From: Clostridium sp. CAG:590
Lineage (GTDB): Bacteria; Bacillota; Clostridia; Lachnospirales; Lachnospiraceae
Direction of reading: 5' to 3'
Assembly: GCA_000431135.1 (NCBI GenBank)
Contig: HF987815.1
Coordinates: 51,245-115,244, forward strand
DNA length: 64,000 nucleotides
Shown: positions 18,723 through 26,402 of the stretch, piece after piece
How positions within the stretch are numbered: position 1 is the stretch's first letter
Layout of the letters: every line of letters begins with the position of its first letter
Notes under the pieces: generated by a model
Database searches by the model: none
What the model was told of the DNA's origin: nothing
Seen by the model: only the letters and a program-made list of their open reading frames with translations
Position numbers and translations under genes: made by a program

Positions 18723-18890
18723 AAAAGAAAGAGAAAATGCTTTGAAGGAATTAAAGCGTGCTTAATTCTACCAGACTGAACATATCCCAGCCACCTGCAA
18801 GACTTTCCGGCAGATTATAAATAATCCTCCAGAAACAGAAATATGCTTCGTCCTCCACAGGTGCAGCTATGCTGCGTTTCTCTTTCTTTT
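18723..18890 (-). ncRNA. Candidate structured ncRNA of the reverse transcriptase
   Basis: A 168-nt segment ending 24 bp before the RT start codon. Its ends are a perfect 14-bp inverted repeat (18877-18890 with 18723-18736; RNA 5' arm AAAAGAAAGAGAAA). Inside are a GCAGC-ATA-GCTGC hairpin (18863-18875), a CACCTG/CAGGTG stem (18792-18797 with 18858-18863) enclosing a long hairpin with core GATTAT/ATAATC (18813-18826) extended by GG/CC and TTTC/GAAA, and a GAATTAA/TTAATTC hairpin (18748-18768). A closing stem around hairpins directly before an RT gene is the layout of retron msr-msd and some defence RT RNAs. Transcription and boundaries are inferred. Confidence 0.55.
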
Positions 18891-18990
18891 CTGTCTTATA
18901 TATGCAAACCTCTATAAATTACAGGCTGCTCTCATTGTAAACCACCCGGCTCATTTCCCGTGGTACAACCCTTGTCACCACAATGATTCA

Positions 18991-19536
18991 TCACACCAGC
19001 TCTTTGCGAATTCTCTCTGCCATATACCTTTCTTCATTCGGAAGATAATCATAGAAATCCAGGATCTTCACCTGATGATCGTTACAGTAAGACCAAACCT
19101 CCCGGTTGGCAGCATGGTTATACTGCACATAATCATCCCACAAACGAATGAGCAGAACCCGTCTTCCATCCTGATAAATGCCATAGGAAATATCATCCGG
19201 CTCACAATAACAGTGGGAACGGCCATGCACATAGATATCCTCACCGAACTCCTGTTCCAACTCACGAAGGGTAACCCGGCGCCGGATCTCATAATCACCG
19301 GCTTCCTTAACCACCTTAGTAAGCTTGTCATCAAAAGAACGGTAATCCTGTTCCTGCGTTCTTCCTCCCCAGGTGTCATTGCCACCCGCATTTGTCATGG
19401 AAGATACCGCCGAAGTTACACTCCGTACCGCATCTCCAATCTCATTATCCCCATGTACTACTTCCGATAACTTATCGGATACCACATCGCCTAACGCCTG
19501 TGCTCCCTTATTCAACAATTTATCCAAAAATCCCAT
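18991..19536 (-). CDS. Unknown 181-residue protein upstream of the RT locus
   Basis: I do not recognise a family. Residues 1-60 are helical and low complexity, with MGFLDKLLNKGAQALGDVVSDKL opening as an amphipathic helix. Residues 65-180 look like a compact alpha/beta domain, rich in aromatic and acidic residues (YRSFDDKLTKVVKEAG, HGRSHCYCEPDDISYGIYQDGRRVLLIRLWDD, YLPNEERYMAERIRKEL). There is no signal peptide. GGAGGAGG precedes the start. It is 291 bp upstream of the RT in the same direction without an obvious terminator between, so co-transcription with the ncRNA and RT is possible. It may equally be an unrelated Lachnospiraceae housekeeping protein. Confidence 0.6.
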   Translation of the reverse strand: MGFLDKLLNKGAQALGDVVSDKLSEVVHGDNEIGDAVRSVTSAVSSMTNAGGNDTWGGRTQEQDYRSFDDKLTKVVKEAGDYEIRRRVTLRELEQEFGEDIYVHGRSHCYCEPDDISYGIYQDGRRVLLIRLWDDYVQYNHAANREVWSYCNDHQVKILDFYDYLPNEERYMAERIRKELV

Positions 19537-19614
19537 ACATTACCTCCTCCATATAACTTTTGTCAATACAAAATCTTATCTCTCATATCACATCTTAGCT
19601 ACACAACAAATTGC

Positions 19615-22257
19615 TTATGCCAACTGTGTCAGTCTCTCTTCGACAGTTGCAAGCATTCCGGTATACTTCTCTAACTTTGCCTTCTCTTCCTCGATCTTCG
19701 CTGCCGGTGCCTTACCTACAAAGTTCGGATTGTTAAGCATTCCATTACAACGTTTGATCTCGCCTTCCAGACGCTTCTGCTCTTTCTTCAGACGCTCGAT
19801 CTCCTTATCAATATCAACCAGCTCTGCAAACGGCATATAGACAACAGCATCATGGATAACGGTAGACACCGCATCATCCGCAATACCGGTCTTATCTGTC
19901 TGAACAATCACCTCAGAAGCAAAACCTAAGGTTGCGAAGAATACTTTGGCATCCTCGAAGATATTACGAATCTCTTCCTTTTCGGAAACAACATATACGG
20001 TTGCTTTCTTGCTGTTTGGTACATTCATCTCTGCACGCAGATTACGGATTCCTCTTACCGCATCCTTGATCGTGTCAACTGCCTTCTCATCTGCTTCAAA
20101 GTTCCATTCCTCCTTGAACTCCGGCCAGCTTGAGATCATAATAGATTCCTCCTCATCCTGAAGTGTGGTGAAGATCTCTTCTGTTACGAATGGCATATAT
20201 GGATGCAATAATTTCAGTGCATTGATCAAAACGGTCTTAAGCGTCCAAAGAGCAGCTGCCTTTGTCTCGTCCTCATCATTGTAAAGTCTTGGCTTCACCA
20301 TCTCGATGTACCAGTCACAGAACTCTTCCCAAATGAAATCATATACCTTAGAGGCTGCAATACCAAGCTCAAACTTATCCAAATTCTCTGTCATGTCTTT
20401 TGCCAACATATTAACCTTGGATAAAATCCAACGATCTGCCAATGTCAGCGTGTTGAGATCGACATCCTTTACATCTGCCTTCTCAATATTCATCATAATG
20501 AAACGGGATGCGTTCCATACCTTATTCGCAAAGTTACGGCTTGCCTCTACACGCTCCCAGTAGAAACGCATATCATTTCCCGGTGCATTACCGGTAATCA
20601 AAGTGAAACGAAGCGCATCCGCACCGTACTTGTCAATAACCTCTAATGGATCAATACCGTTACCTAACGACTTACTCATCTTACGACCCTGATCGTCACG
20701 AACCAGACCATGGAATAATACGGTGTGGAACGGAAGCTTACCGGTCTGCTCGATCGAAGAGAATACCATACGGATTACCCAGAAGAAAATGATATCATAT
20801 CCGGTTACCAATACATCCGTTGGGAAGAAATAATCCATCTCCTCTGTCTTCTTTGGCCAGCCAAGTGTTGAGAATGGCCATAATGCAGATGAGAACCAGG
20901 TATCCAATGTATCCGGGTCCTGTTTCATATTGCTGCTGCCACATTTCGGACAGGTACATACATTTTCCTTGGAAACAGTGATCTCACCACAATCCTGACA
21001 GTAATATGCCGGAATCCGGTGTCCCCACCAAAGCTGTCTGGATACACACCAGTCACGGATATTCTCTAACCAGTTGTAATAGTTCTTATTCATACGCTCC
21101 GGAATCAGCTTAAGCTCTCCGTTCTTAACAGCCTCCAAAGCCGGTTTTGCCATCTCTGACATCTTCACAAACCACTGCGGCTTGATCATTGGCTCAACGG
21201 TTGTCTTACAACGGTCATGCGTACCTACGCTATGGCTGTGCGGAACCACCTTAACCAGTAAGCCTTCTGCCTCTAAGTCTGCCACCATTGCTTTACGGGC
21301 CTCATAACGATCCATACCGGCATACTTGCCACCAAGATTATTGATCGTTGCATCGTCATTTAAGATATTGATCTCCTCTAAGTTGTGACGTTTGCCAACC
21401 TCAAAGTCGTTTGGATCATGTGCAGGAGTGATCTTTACACAACCGGTTCCAAATTCTTTATCTACATAAGGATCGGCAATGACCGGAATCTCGCGGTCTG
21501 TCAAAGGCAGCTTCAACATCTTACCAATGATATCCTGATATCTCTCATCCTCCGGATTCACAGCAACGGCTGTATCACCAAGTAATGTCTCCGGACGGGT
21601 TGTTGCGATCTCTACATATCTTCCTTCTTCTCCAACGATCGGATAATTGATGTGCCAGAAGAAACCATCCTGATCCACATGCTCTACCTCGGCATCGGAA
21701 ATGGTTGTCTGACATACCGGACACCAGTTGACGATACGGGAACCTTTGTAGATCCAGCCCTTCTCATATAACTTACAGAATACTTCATTTACCGCTTCAT
21801 TATTGCCTTCATCCATTGTGAAACGTTCTCTGTCCCAGTCAGCAGAAGATCCTAACTTCTTAAGCTGGTTGATAATGCGTCCACCGTACTCTGCCTTCCA
21901 CTCCCAGGCTTTCTCCAAGAATCCTTCTCTTCCAAGATCCTCTTTGTCGATACCCTGCTTCTTCAATGCATCAATGATCTTCACTTCTGTCGCGATTGCC
22001 GCATGGTCTGTTCCCGGCTGCCACAACGCATTATATCCCTGCATTCTCTTATAACGGATCAGAATATCCTGCATGGTATTATCCAATGCATGTCCCATGT
22101 GCAACTGTCCTGTAATATTAGGAGGTGGCATCACAATCGTAAATGGTTTCTTGCTTCTGTCCACTTCCGCATGGAAATACTTCTTATCTAACCAATTCTT
22201 GTAGATCCGATCCTCCATCTCGGAAGGATTATAATTCTTCTCCAATTCCTTTGACAT
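19615..22257 (-). CDS. valS: Valyl-tRNA synthetase
   Basis: Class Ia aminoacyl-tRNA synthetase of 880 residues, charging tRNA-Val. HIGH motif in [17 protein letters not shown] near residue 45, editing domain in the middle, zinc-like [21 protein letters not shown] near 405-425, KMSKS motif in [14 protein letters not shown] near 525, anticodon-binding domain, and a C-terminal coiled coil (about 800-880, [22 protein letters not shown]) typical of ValRS. The ATG at 22257 follows AGGAG; an in-frame ATG at 22296 lies inside the palindromic element and lacks a ribosome site. It is regulated by the upstream T-box. A 478-bp palindrome separates leader and gene. Confidence 0.97.
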   Translation of the reverse strand: MSKELEKNYNPSEMEDRIYKNWLDKKYFHAEVDRSKKPFTIVMPPPNITGQLHMGHALDNTMQDILIRYKRMQGYNALWQPGTDHAAIATEVKIIDALKKQGIDKEDLGREGFLEKAWEWKAEYGGRIINQLKKLGSSADWDRERFTMDEGNNEAVNEVFCKLYEKGWIYKGSRIVNWCPVCQTTISDAEVEHVDQDGFFWHINYPIVGEEGRYVEIATTRPETLLGDTAVAVNPEDERYQDIIGKMLKLPLTDREIPVIADPYVDKEFGTGCVKITPAHDPNDFEVGKRHNLEEINILNDDATINNLGGKYAGMDRYEARKAMVADLEAEGLLVKVVPHSHSVGTHDRCKTTVEPMIKPQWFVKMSEMAKPALEAVKNGELKLIPERMNKNYYNWLENIRDWCVSRQLWWGHRIPAYYCQDCGEITVSKENVCTCPKCGSSNMKQDPDTLDTWFSSALWPFSTLGWPKKTEEMDYFFPTDVLVTGYDIIFFWVIRMVFSSIEQTGKLPFHTVLFHGLVRDDQGRKMSKSLGNGIDPLEVIDKYGADALRFTLITGNAPGNDMRFYWERVEASRNFANKVWNASRFIMMNIEKADVKDVDLNTLTLADRWILSKVNMLAKDMTENLDKFELGIAASKVYDFIWEEFCDWYIEMVKPRLYNDEDETKAAALWTLKTVLINALKLLHPYMPFVTEEIFTTLQDEEESIMISSWPEFKEEWNFEADEKAVDTIKDAVRGIRNLRAEMNVPNSKKATVYVVSEKEEIRNIFEDAKVFFATLGFASEVIVQTDKTGIADDAVSTVIHDAVVYMPFAELVDIDKEIERLKKEQKRLEGEIKRCNGMLNNPNFVGKAPAAKIEEEKAKLEKYTGMLATVEERLTQLA

Positions 22258-22289
22258 GTTCTTGTTCTCCTTTTTTATTATATAGCGGG

Positions 22290-22767
22290 GTTGCAAATCT
22301 CATACCTTTTGAAACAACAATATAAATATAGTTGGTTGCAAGGAAAAGTGTGTTATATTTTTTCTTGACGCGCGATCTCTTAGAAATTCACTGCATTGTT
22401 CGGCGGGCTGTAAAGCGCATGCGGGAGAGATGTCTGAACACAGGTCTTAGCATGTTTGTCTTATTGACCGCAGGCACGCTTTCGCTACTCTCACACGCAG
22501 CGGTACTAAGAATGTGCAATTCCATTTGTATAAAACTTCGATGTTTTGAGGGCACATTCTAAGGACCGGCGTGCTCAAAGTACCTGCGTGTCAACAAAGA
22601 CAAAACATTCTTGACCTGTGTGAGTTTCGCGGGAGCATGCGCAATCAAAACTGCCAGCCGCAATGCAGTAGAATTTCTTAGGGATCGAAAACAGCGCAGA
22701 AAAAATATAACACACTTTTCCTGCAACCGTACTCATATACTGTTTCAAAAGGTATGAGATTTGCAAC
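22290..22767. repeat. 478-bp giant palindromic element in the valS leader
   Basis: Almost the whole segment is one imperfect inverted repeat centred near 22529. The ends are a perfect 27-bp inverted repeat (22290-22316 with 22741-22767). A second perfect 24-bp block follows (22341-22364 with 22699-22722), then shorter blocks including GCGCATGC (22415-22422 with 22635-22642). No credible gene lies in it. It sits 14 bp beyond the T-box terminator and 32 bp before the valS start, so removing it would restore an ordinary leader length. I see no clear target-site duplication. It could be a MITE-like insertion or a large structured RNA. Confidence 0.85.
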
Positions 22768-22781
22768 ATAGGTTTACTGAC

Positions 22782-23013
22782 GAAAAAAAGCCCTCACGTA
22801 CGAACTGTACGTAAGGGCGAATTCGCGGTACCACCTTAATTTGTTACTTGTCTTGTCCGTTAACGGGGACGACGCGGCACAACCTACTATCAGTTCAGCC
22901 ATGCGGTTCAAAAGCTACCTTCAAAGTCTTCTTCTTGAAATGATCTTCCAGCCGATGAATCATTCTCTCTTGCAAGGAACAACTCCTACTCCTCTTTCTC
23001 ACAACCTTTAACT
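22782..23013 (-). promoter_or_regulatory. T-box riboswitch leader of valS
   Basis: The conserved antiterminator bulge sequence AAGGTGGTACCGCG is at 22824-22837 (minus strand). It is followed by a strong terminator: GCCCTTACGTAC pairs with GTACGTGAGGGC and a run of seven T (22782-22819). Upstream is a Stem I region with AGTA, AGAGAG and GCTGGAAGATC elements. A plausible specifier is GTA (valine) in TGAAGGTAGC. Uncharged tRNA-Val should stabilise the antiterminator and allow readthrough into valS. Confidence 0.93.
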
Positions 23014-23019
23014 GTGTCT

Positions 23020-23048
23020 AGTTTAAGGGATTATGTGGAAAATGTCAA
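23020..23048 (-). promoter_or_regulatory. Sigma-A promoter of the valS T-box transcript
   Basis: TTGACA (23043-23048), 17 bp, TAAACT (23020-23025) on the minus strand, just after the metY stop codon. Confidence 0.8.
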
Positions 23049-23058
23049 CTTCTAATTA

Positions 23059-24345
23059 TTAGATTGCCTCCAAAGCCTGGCTAAGATCTGCGATCAGATC
23101 TTCCTTATCTTCCAATCCGCAGGAAATACGGATCAATCCAGCCGGAACACCCGCTGCGATCAACTGTTCCTCGGTCATCTGACGGTGAGTTGAGGTTGCC
23201 GGATTCAGGCAACAGGTTCTTGCATCTGCCACATGTGTCTCGATTGCTGCCAGTTTCAGATGCTTCATAAATACTTCAGCTGCCGGTCTGCCACCCTCTA
23301 ACTCGAAGGATACCACGCCGCAGCCGCCATTTGGCAGATATTTCTGTGCCACTTCATAATATGGATCACTTGGCAATCCGGAATAATTCACCTTCGTTAC
23401 CTTTGGATGCTTCTCTAAGAATTCAGCCACAGCCTGACCATTCTCCACATGTCTCGGCATTCTGACATGCAAAGACTCCAATCCGAGATTCAATATAAAT
23501 GCATTCTGCGGTGACTGCATACAGCCAAAGTCACGCATTAACTGCGCGGTACATTTTGTAATAAATGCTCCCTCCATGCCAAATCTCTCTGCATAAGTAA
23601 TACCATGATAAGAGTCATCCGGTGTACAAAGTCCCGGGAACTTATCTGCATGTGCCATCCAGTCAAACTTACCGGAATCCACGATCACACCACCTAATGC
23701 AGCACCATGACCATCCATATATTTTGTAGTCGAATGTGTTACAATATCTGCTCCCCATTCGATTGGCCGGCAATTGACCGGTGTCGGGAACGTATTATCC
23801 ACGATCAACGGAACGCCATGTGCATGTGCCGCCTTTGCAAACTTCTCAATATCCAATACCGTAAGTGCCGGATTGGCAATCGTCTCGCCAAATACCGCTC
23901 TGGTATTATCCTGAAATGCTGCATTTAACTCCTCTTCCGTGCAGTCAGGAGATACAAATGTTACCGTAATTCCCATCTTTGCCATTGTAACGGAGATCAG
24001 ATTAAAGGTTCCTCCGTAAATAGAAGAAGATGCAACAATATGGCTTCCACATTCACAAATATTAAACAGTGCCATAAAGTTTGCTGCCTGTCCGGAAGAA
24101 GTAAGCATCGCTGCACTACCACCCTCTAACGCTGCAATCTTCGCTGCAACCATATCATTGGTTGGATTCTGTAAACGCGAATAAAAATATCCTTCTGCCT
24201 CTAAGTCGAATAATTTACCCATATCCTCACTTGTGTCATATTTAAATGTTGTGGACTGAATAATTGGAATCTGTCTTGGTTCTCCATTGCCTGGTGTGTA
24301 ACCCGCCTGCACGCATTTTGTGCTCATCTTGTAATCTGCCATCAT
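23059..24345 (-). CDS. metY: O-acetylhomoserine sulfhydrylase (MetY-type)
   Basis: A PLP enzyme of 428 residues from the Cys/Met metabolism family that makes homocysteine from O-acetylhomoserine and sulfide. The opening TKCVQAGYTPGNGEPRQIPIIQSTTF, the YSRLQNPTND motif, the lysine segment DIVTHSTTKYMDGHG (PLP Schiff base Lys near residue 210) and the late SCGLEDKEDLIADL end are typical. Length (about 425) and the insertion around 230-260 favour MetY over MetB/MetC. The start follows GAGAGG. A palindromic site at 24396-24423 lies before it. It has no visible partner genes; valS follows from its own promoter. Confidence 0.93.
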   Translation of the reverse strand: MMADYKMSTKCVQAGYTPGNGEPRQIPIIQSTTFKYDTSEDMGKLFDLEAEGYFYSRLQNPTNDMVAAKIAALEGGSAAMLTSSGQAANFMALFNICECGSHIVASSSIYGGTFNLISVTMAKMGITVTFVSPDCTEEELNAAFQDNTRAVFGETIANPALTVLDIEKFAKAAHAHGVPLIVDNTFPTPVNCRPIEWGADIVTHSTTKYMDGHGAALGGVIVDSGKFDWMAHADKFPGLCTPDDSYHGITYAERFGMEGAFITKCTAQLMRDFGCMQSPQNAFILNLGLESLHVRMPRHVENGQAVAEFLEKHPKVTKVNYSGLPSDPYYEVAQKYLPNGGCGVVSFELEGGRPAAEVFMKHLKLAAIETHVADARTCCLNPATSTHRQMTEEQLIAAGVPAGLIRISCGLEDKEDLIADLSQALEAI

Positions 24346-24395
24346 TTAATACCTCTCTTATATATATTGGCTCATAGGTTTCTCTGACTTCTGAT

Positions 24396-24423
24396 ATCCT
24401 ATAGACCAGTTCGCCTATAGGAA
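24396..24423 (-). promoter_or_regulatory. Candidate operator before metY
   Basis: CCTATAG (24398-24404) and the self-complementary CCTATAGG (24414-24421) form an inverted pair about 50-75 bp before the metY start codon. They are in the place where a sulfur regulator (for example an Rrf2-type repressor such as CymR) might bind. No SAM riboswitch or T-box was seen here. Confidence 0.4.
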
Positions 24424-24522
24424 TATAGTAGCACATTCCAACCTAAAAGAAAACCTTATCTGCGGAGTTTTCCACATGTTCCTGTCTTGCCCGGAATCCC
24501 TTGCTGAAATGTTCCAAACAAC

Positions 24523-24551
24523 TTGACTTTTCCTTCTATATTGAGTACAAT
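24523..24551 (+). promoter_or_regulatory. Sigma-A promoter of the acyl-CoA ligase gene
   Basis: TTGACT (24523-24528), 17 bp, TACAAT (24546-24551). The operator-like palindrome begins 21 bp downstream of the -10 box. Confidence 0.8.
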
Positions 24552-24570
24552 TTACTTTAATTGATAAAAG

Positions 24571-24585
24571 CGTTAAAGCTTTAAA
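24571..24585 (+). promoter_or_regulatory. Operator-like palindrome shared with the symporter gene
   Basis: CGTTAAAGCTTTAAA, identical over 15 bp to the site at 15762-15776. It lies in the 5' untranslated part of the acyl-CoA ligase transcript, about 60 bp before the start codon. Confidence 0.6.
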
Positions 24586-24646
24586 TTTCTAATGTGAATT
24601 ATACACATTGGACAAAATGATATTATATTACATAAGGAGAAGGAAA

Positions 24647-26281
24647 ATGCCTATTACAGAGTTGCTAGAGCGTAACGCACGGGAATATGCCAATGACATC
24701 TGTCTCGTTGAGATCAACCCGGAAGTCAAAGAAGTCCGTCGCGTTACCTGGAAAGAATATGAATTGATGGAACCAAATCCTACGACACATTACCGTCGCG
24801 AGATTACATGGCATGTCATGAACGAGAAAGCAAACCGTTTTGCTAACCTCTTACTCAGCCGTGGAATCAAAAAGGGTGACAAAGTAGGTATCTTACTGAT
24901 GAATTGTTTAGAGTGGCTGCCAATTTACTTTGGTATCTTAAAAACCGGTGCTTTGGCAGTACCATTGAACTTCCGCTACGCTCCGGACGAGATTGAGTAT
25001 TGTGTAAAATTAGCAGACGTTGACATCCTTGTATTCGGACCGGAATTTATCGGCCGTGTAGAGGAGATTGCCGATAATATCAGTAAGAATCGTCTGTTAT
25101 TCTACGTCGGAGATAACTGTCCTACATTTGCAGAGGATTATACTTCCATGACTGCAAACTGTTCTTCCTTATCACCGGAGATTCCGTTGACTGATGAAGA
25201 CGATGCTGCTATCTATTTTTCATCCGGAACAACCGGATTCCCGAAGGCCATCCTGCATAACCATGAGAGCTTAATGCATTCCGCACGGGTAGAGCAGAAC
25301 CATCACGGACAGACCAAAGACGATGTGTTCTTATGTATCCCGCCTCTCTATCATACCGGAGCGAAGATGCATTGGTTTGGAAGTCTGCTTTCCGGAAGTA
25401 AAGCTGTCCTGTTAAAGGGTACCAAGCCGGAATACATCTTAGATGCTGTATCCAAAGAACAATGTACGATCGTATGGCTGTTGGTTCCATGGGCACAGGA
25501 TATCTTAGAAGCGTTAGACAGCGGACGTGTAAAGTTAGAAGATTACAAGTTAGACCAGTGGCGACTGATGCATATCGGGGCACAGCCTGTTCCACCAAGT
25601 CTGATCAAGAAATGGAAGGAATACTTCCCAAATCATCAATATGATACCAATTACGGTTTAAGTGAATCCATCGGACCTGGTTGTGTACATTTAGGTGTCG
25701 ATAACATTGATAAGGTTGGTGCAATCGGCAAAGCCGGATACGGCTGGGAAGTAAAGATCGTCGATCCAGCGGGCAATACCGTAAAACAGGGAGAAGTTGG
25801 CGAACTCTGCGTCAAAGGTCCCGGTGTTATGACCTGTTATTACCATGATAAAAAAGCAACTGCCGAAGTATTAAAGGATGGCTGGTTATTTACCGGAGAT
25901 ATGGCACAGGAAGACGAAGATGGTTTCATCTTCTTAGTAGACCGTAAAAAAGACGTTATCATCAGTGGTGGTGAGAACCTGTATCCGGTACAGATTGAGG
26001 ACTTTATCCGTACCCACGCAGGCGTTCATGACGTTGCAGTCATCGGTCTTCCGGATAAACGTTTAGGCGAGATCGCCTGTGCAATTATTGAACCAAAGGA
26101 GAATATCATTTTAACCGAAGATGAAATTAATGAATTATGTCAGAAGCTGCCTCGTTACAAGAGACCGCGCAAGATCATATTCGCAGATATTCCAAGAAAT
26201 CCAACCGGCAAGATTGAGAAGCCAAAACTGCGTGAAATGTATGCCGGCGGAAGTGTAGTTGATGCGCAGAATCACGGTTGA
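24647..26281 (+). CDS. AMP-dependent acyl-CoA synthetase
   Basis: Class I adenylate-forming ligase of 544 residues. It activates a carboxylic acid to its CoA thioester through an acyl-AMP. The P-loop motif YFSSGTTGFPKAILHNHE is near residue 185-200, A5 motif DTNYGLSESIGPG near 335, A7 WLFTGDMAQEDEDGFIFLVDRKKDVIISGGENLYP near 415-450, and the catalytic Lys in NPTGKIEKPKL near 530. The substrate is not evident; it resembles medium or long-chain and carnitine-type ligases. The ATG at 24647 is chosen for the AAGGAGAAGG site; an in-frame ATG at 24608 lacks one. It is monocistronic, with its own promoter and a shared operator. Confidence 0.9.
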   Translation: MPITELLERNAREYANDICLVEINPEVKEVRRVTWKEYELMEPNPTTHYRREITWHVMNEKANRFANLLLSRGIKKGDKVGILLMNCLEWLPIYFGILKTGALAVPLNFRYAPDEIEYCVKLADVDILVFGPEFIGRVEEIADNISKNRLLFYVGDNCPTFAEDYTSMTANCSSLSPEIPLTDEDDAAIYFSSGTTGFPKAILHNHESLMHSARVEQNHHGQTKDDVFLCIPPLYHTGAKMHWFGSLLSGSKAVLLKGTKPEYILDAVSKEQCTIVWLLVPWAQDILEALDSGRVKLEDYKLDQWRLMHIGAQPVPPSLIKKWKEYFPNHQYDTNYGLSESIGPGCVHLGVDNIDKVGAIGKAGYGWEVKIVDPAGNTVKQGEVGELCVKGPGVMTCYYHDKKATAEVLKDGWLFTGDMAQEDEDGFIFLVDRKKDVIISGGENLYPVQIEDFIRTHAGVHDVAVIGLPDKRLGEIACAIIEPKENIILTEDEINELCQKLPRYKRPRKIIFADIPRNPTGKIEKPKLREMYAGGSVVDAQNHG

Positions 26282-26315
26282 TCCACTTATAATATAACAT
26301 ATCTATGAATACACA

Positions 26316-26349
26316 GGAAAAGGGATTGCAATTATGCAATCCCTTTTCC
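26316..26349. terminator. Hairpin after the acyl-CoA ligase gene
   Basis: A 15-bp perfect stem (26316-26330 with 26335-26349) with a four-base loop and A-rich and T-rich ends. It lies between convergent genes and probably terminates the ligase transcript. Confidence 0.75.
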
Positions 26350-26361
26350 TGTCCCTGTTAT

Positions 26362-26395
26362 ACCAAAGAACCTGCCAATGGCAGGTTCTATTGGT
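26362..26395 (-). terminator. Terminator hairpin after rpoC
   Basis: AGAACCTGCC-AAT-GGCAGGTTCT with outer ACCAA/TTGGT pairs, directly after the rpoC stop codon. The T tract on the minus strand is short, so termination may rely on both hairpins. Confidence 0.65.
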
Positions 26396-26402
26396 AATTC
26401 CT

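Noticed and set aside
18740..18860. A 35-codon open frame from a GTG inside the RT upstream segment
   Set aside because: It has no ribosome site, its composition is ordinary, and the same bases form well-paired hairpins, so structured RNA explains them better.
18700..18990. Template repeat of a diversity-generating retroelement
   Set aside because: No second near-identical copy in a nearby gene, no adenine-biased codon pattern, no accessory Avd gene, and the RT has SP rather than SQ in the key motif.
22332..22562. Plus-strand frame of 76 codons in the valS palindrome
   Set aside because: It has no ribosome site, and the mirror arm contains a similar accidental frame on the other strand; the sequence is constrained by pairing, not coding.
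24346..24646. SAM riboswitch or T-box before metY
   Set aside because: No conserved SAM-I core and no GGTGGTACCGCG motif; only a short palindromic site is visible.
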